From assembly GCA_002359085.1 (NCBI GenBank), contig DEQB01000018.1, positions 2,070 through 25,435 of the forward strand: a stretch of 23,366 bases of DNA, given 5' to 3'. Each line of letters starts with the position of its first letter. Position 1 is the stretch's first letter. Shown here piece after piece: positions 22,984 through 23,366 of this stretch. The notes under the pieces are model-generated. The model ran no database searches. It was not told the origin of the DNA and was given only the letters and a program-made list of their open reading frames with translations. Made by a program: the position numbers and the translations under genes. Source of the DNA: Erysipelothrix sp. UBA3377 (GTDB lineage Bacteria; Bacillota_I; Bacilli_A; Erysipelotrichales; Erysipelotrichaceae).

Positions 22984-23366
22984 TTAGTTATTTAAACCTT
23001 TACGCTTATTAACAATTAATAATACTGCTCCCAATAGCACAAACATCAATCCAAATGGATTATAGGCACTACCAGTCACCGGTAAACTCTCTTCATCAGA
23101 ATCCGTAGATTCACCAGGTAAAGTTTCCTCTTCTGGTTCTACATCACCCGTATCGCCATCTTCTGGATTAACAGGCAATTCTTCATTCTCATCACCCTCT
23201 TCTGGATCAACAGGTAATGCTTCTTCAACTTCTTCCAACGCATCAATCGCAGATTGTAAGGATACAAGGGCTGCATCAACCTCTTCTTGAGTTGCGTCAA
23301 CATTATCTACTACAACTTGTGCTGCATTCAGTGCAGACTGTAATACTGTCCAACTTGACTCAGTAT
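22984..23366 (-). CDS. LPXTG cell-wall-anchored protein, C-terminal part (5' end outside window)
   Basis: The frame is open from the right edge to the stop at 22984-22986 (127 codons), so the true start lies beyond the window. TTG at 23238 is an internal Leu codon rather than a start. The visible part begins with a FIVAR-type helical repeat (TESSWTVLQSALNAAQ, then VDATQEEVDAAL), like those in the GH20 protein. It continues with an acidic Pro-rich wall-spanning stretch of PVDPEEGDENEEL-like repeats, and ends with the sorting signal LPVTG, a hydrophobic helix and NKRKG. Sortase should link it to peptidoglycan. The catalytic or binding part is not visible, so its role is unknown. Genes with matching tails and terminators next to each other suggest related surface proteins. 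Confidence 0.88.
   Translation of the reverse strand, partial: TESSWTVLQSALNAAQVVVDNVDATQEEVDAALVSLQSAIDALEEVEEALPVDPEEGDENEELPVNPEDGDTGDVEPEEETLPGESTDSDEESLPVTGSAYNPFGLMFVLLGAVLLIVNKRKGLNN

Noticed and set aside
22984..23238. Separate 84-residue protein starting at TTG 23238
   Set aside because: The frame stays open to the window edge with an evident FIVAR repeat upstream, so this is the tail of a longer gene.

Overview
This looks like a chromosomal window from a low-GC Gram-positive (Firmicutes-type) bacterium. The evidence is AT-rich non-coding DNA, strong AGGAGG-type ribosome binding sites, CIRCE heat-shock operators, a T-box riboswitch upstream of ileS, the sepF/divIVA-type neighbourhood, and two LPXTG-anchored surface proteins with FIVAR repeats. 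A member of the Erysipelotrichia would fit, but that is a guess from gene style and not shown by any marker. There are no tRNA or rRNA genes, no insertion sequences and no CRISPR array. Except for one Mg2+ ATPase and its leader, every gene is on the minus strand, so transcription runs right to left.

Layout, in transcription order from the right edge. (a) 22984-23366: C-terminal end of an LPVTG wall-anchored protein. (b) 22229-22983: 755 bases without a recognised gene, holding the promoter and structured leader of the next gene and one possible small RNA. (c) 18335-22228: a 1297-residue secreted, sortase-anchored GH20 glycosidase. (d) 15436-18262, plus strand: a promoter, a 27-codon upstream ORF and an mgtA-type Mg2+ P-type ATPase, ending in a strong terminator. 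(e) 11939-15344: HAD phosphatase, alanine dehydrogenase, a zinc-dependent phospholipase C-like protein and the long ribosome hibernation factor. (f) 7363-11883: sepF, a divIVA-like coiled-coil gene, a T-box leader, ileS and a SpoU-family RNA methyltransferase. (g) 6603-7287: a small membrane protein and a tail-anchored J-domain protein. (h) 6081-6464: a VOC/glyoxalase-fold protein. (i) 5573-6064: an hsp20 gene under two CIRCE operators, with an in-frame stop at codon 3. (j) 1-5480: CCA tRNA nucleotidyltransferase, then an ABC ATPase, a long FtsX-type permease and a DUF3137-like membrane protein, tightly overlapped as one operon.

The core is housekeeping: tRNA maturation and charging, ribosome dormancy, Z-ring anchoring and stress response. 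The right side adds surface glycan degradation. The most unusual observations are regulatory. They are the early stop in a tightly HrcA-controlled hsp20 gene, the acidic/proline-containing upstream ORF in front of mgtA (compare MgtL of enterobacteria), and a perfect hairpin between the Shine-Dalgarno sequence and start codon of the GH20 gene. There is also a recurring TGnTAYAAT extended -10 promoter style. No wholly new multi-gene system was found.
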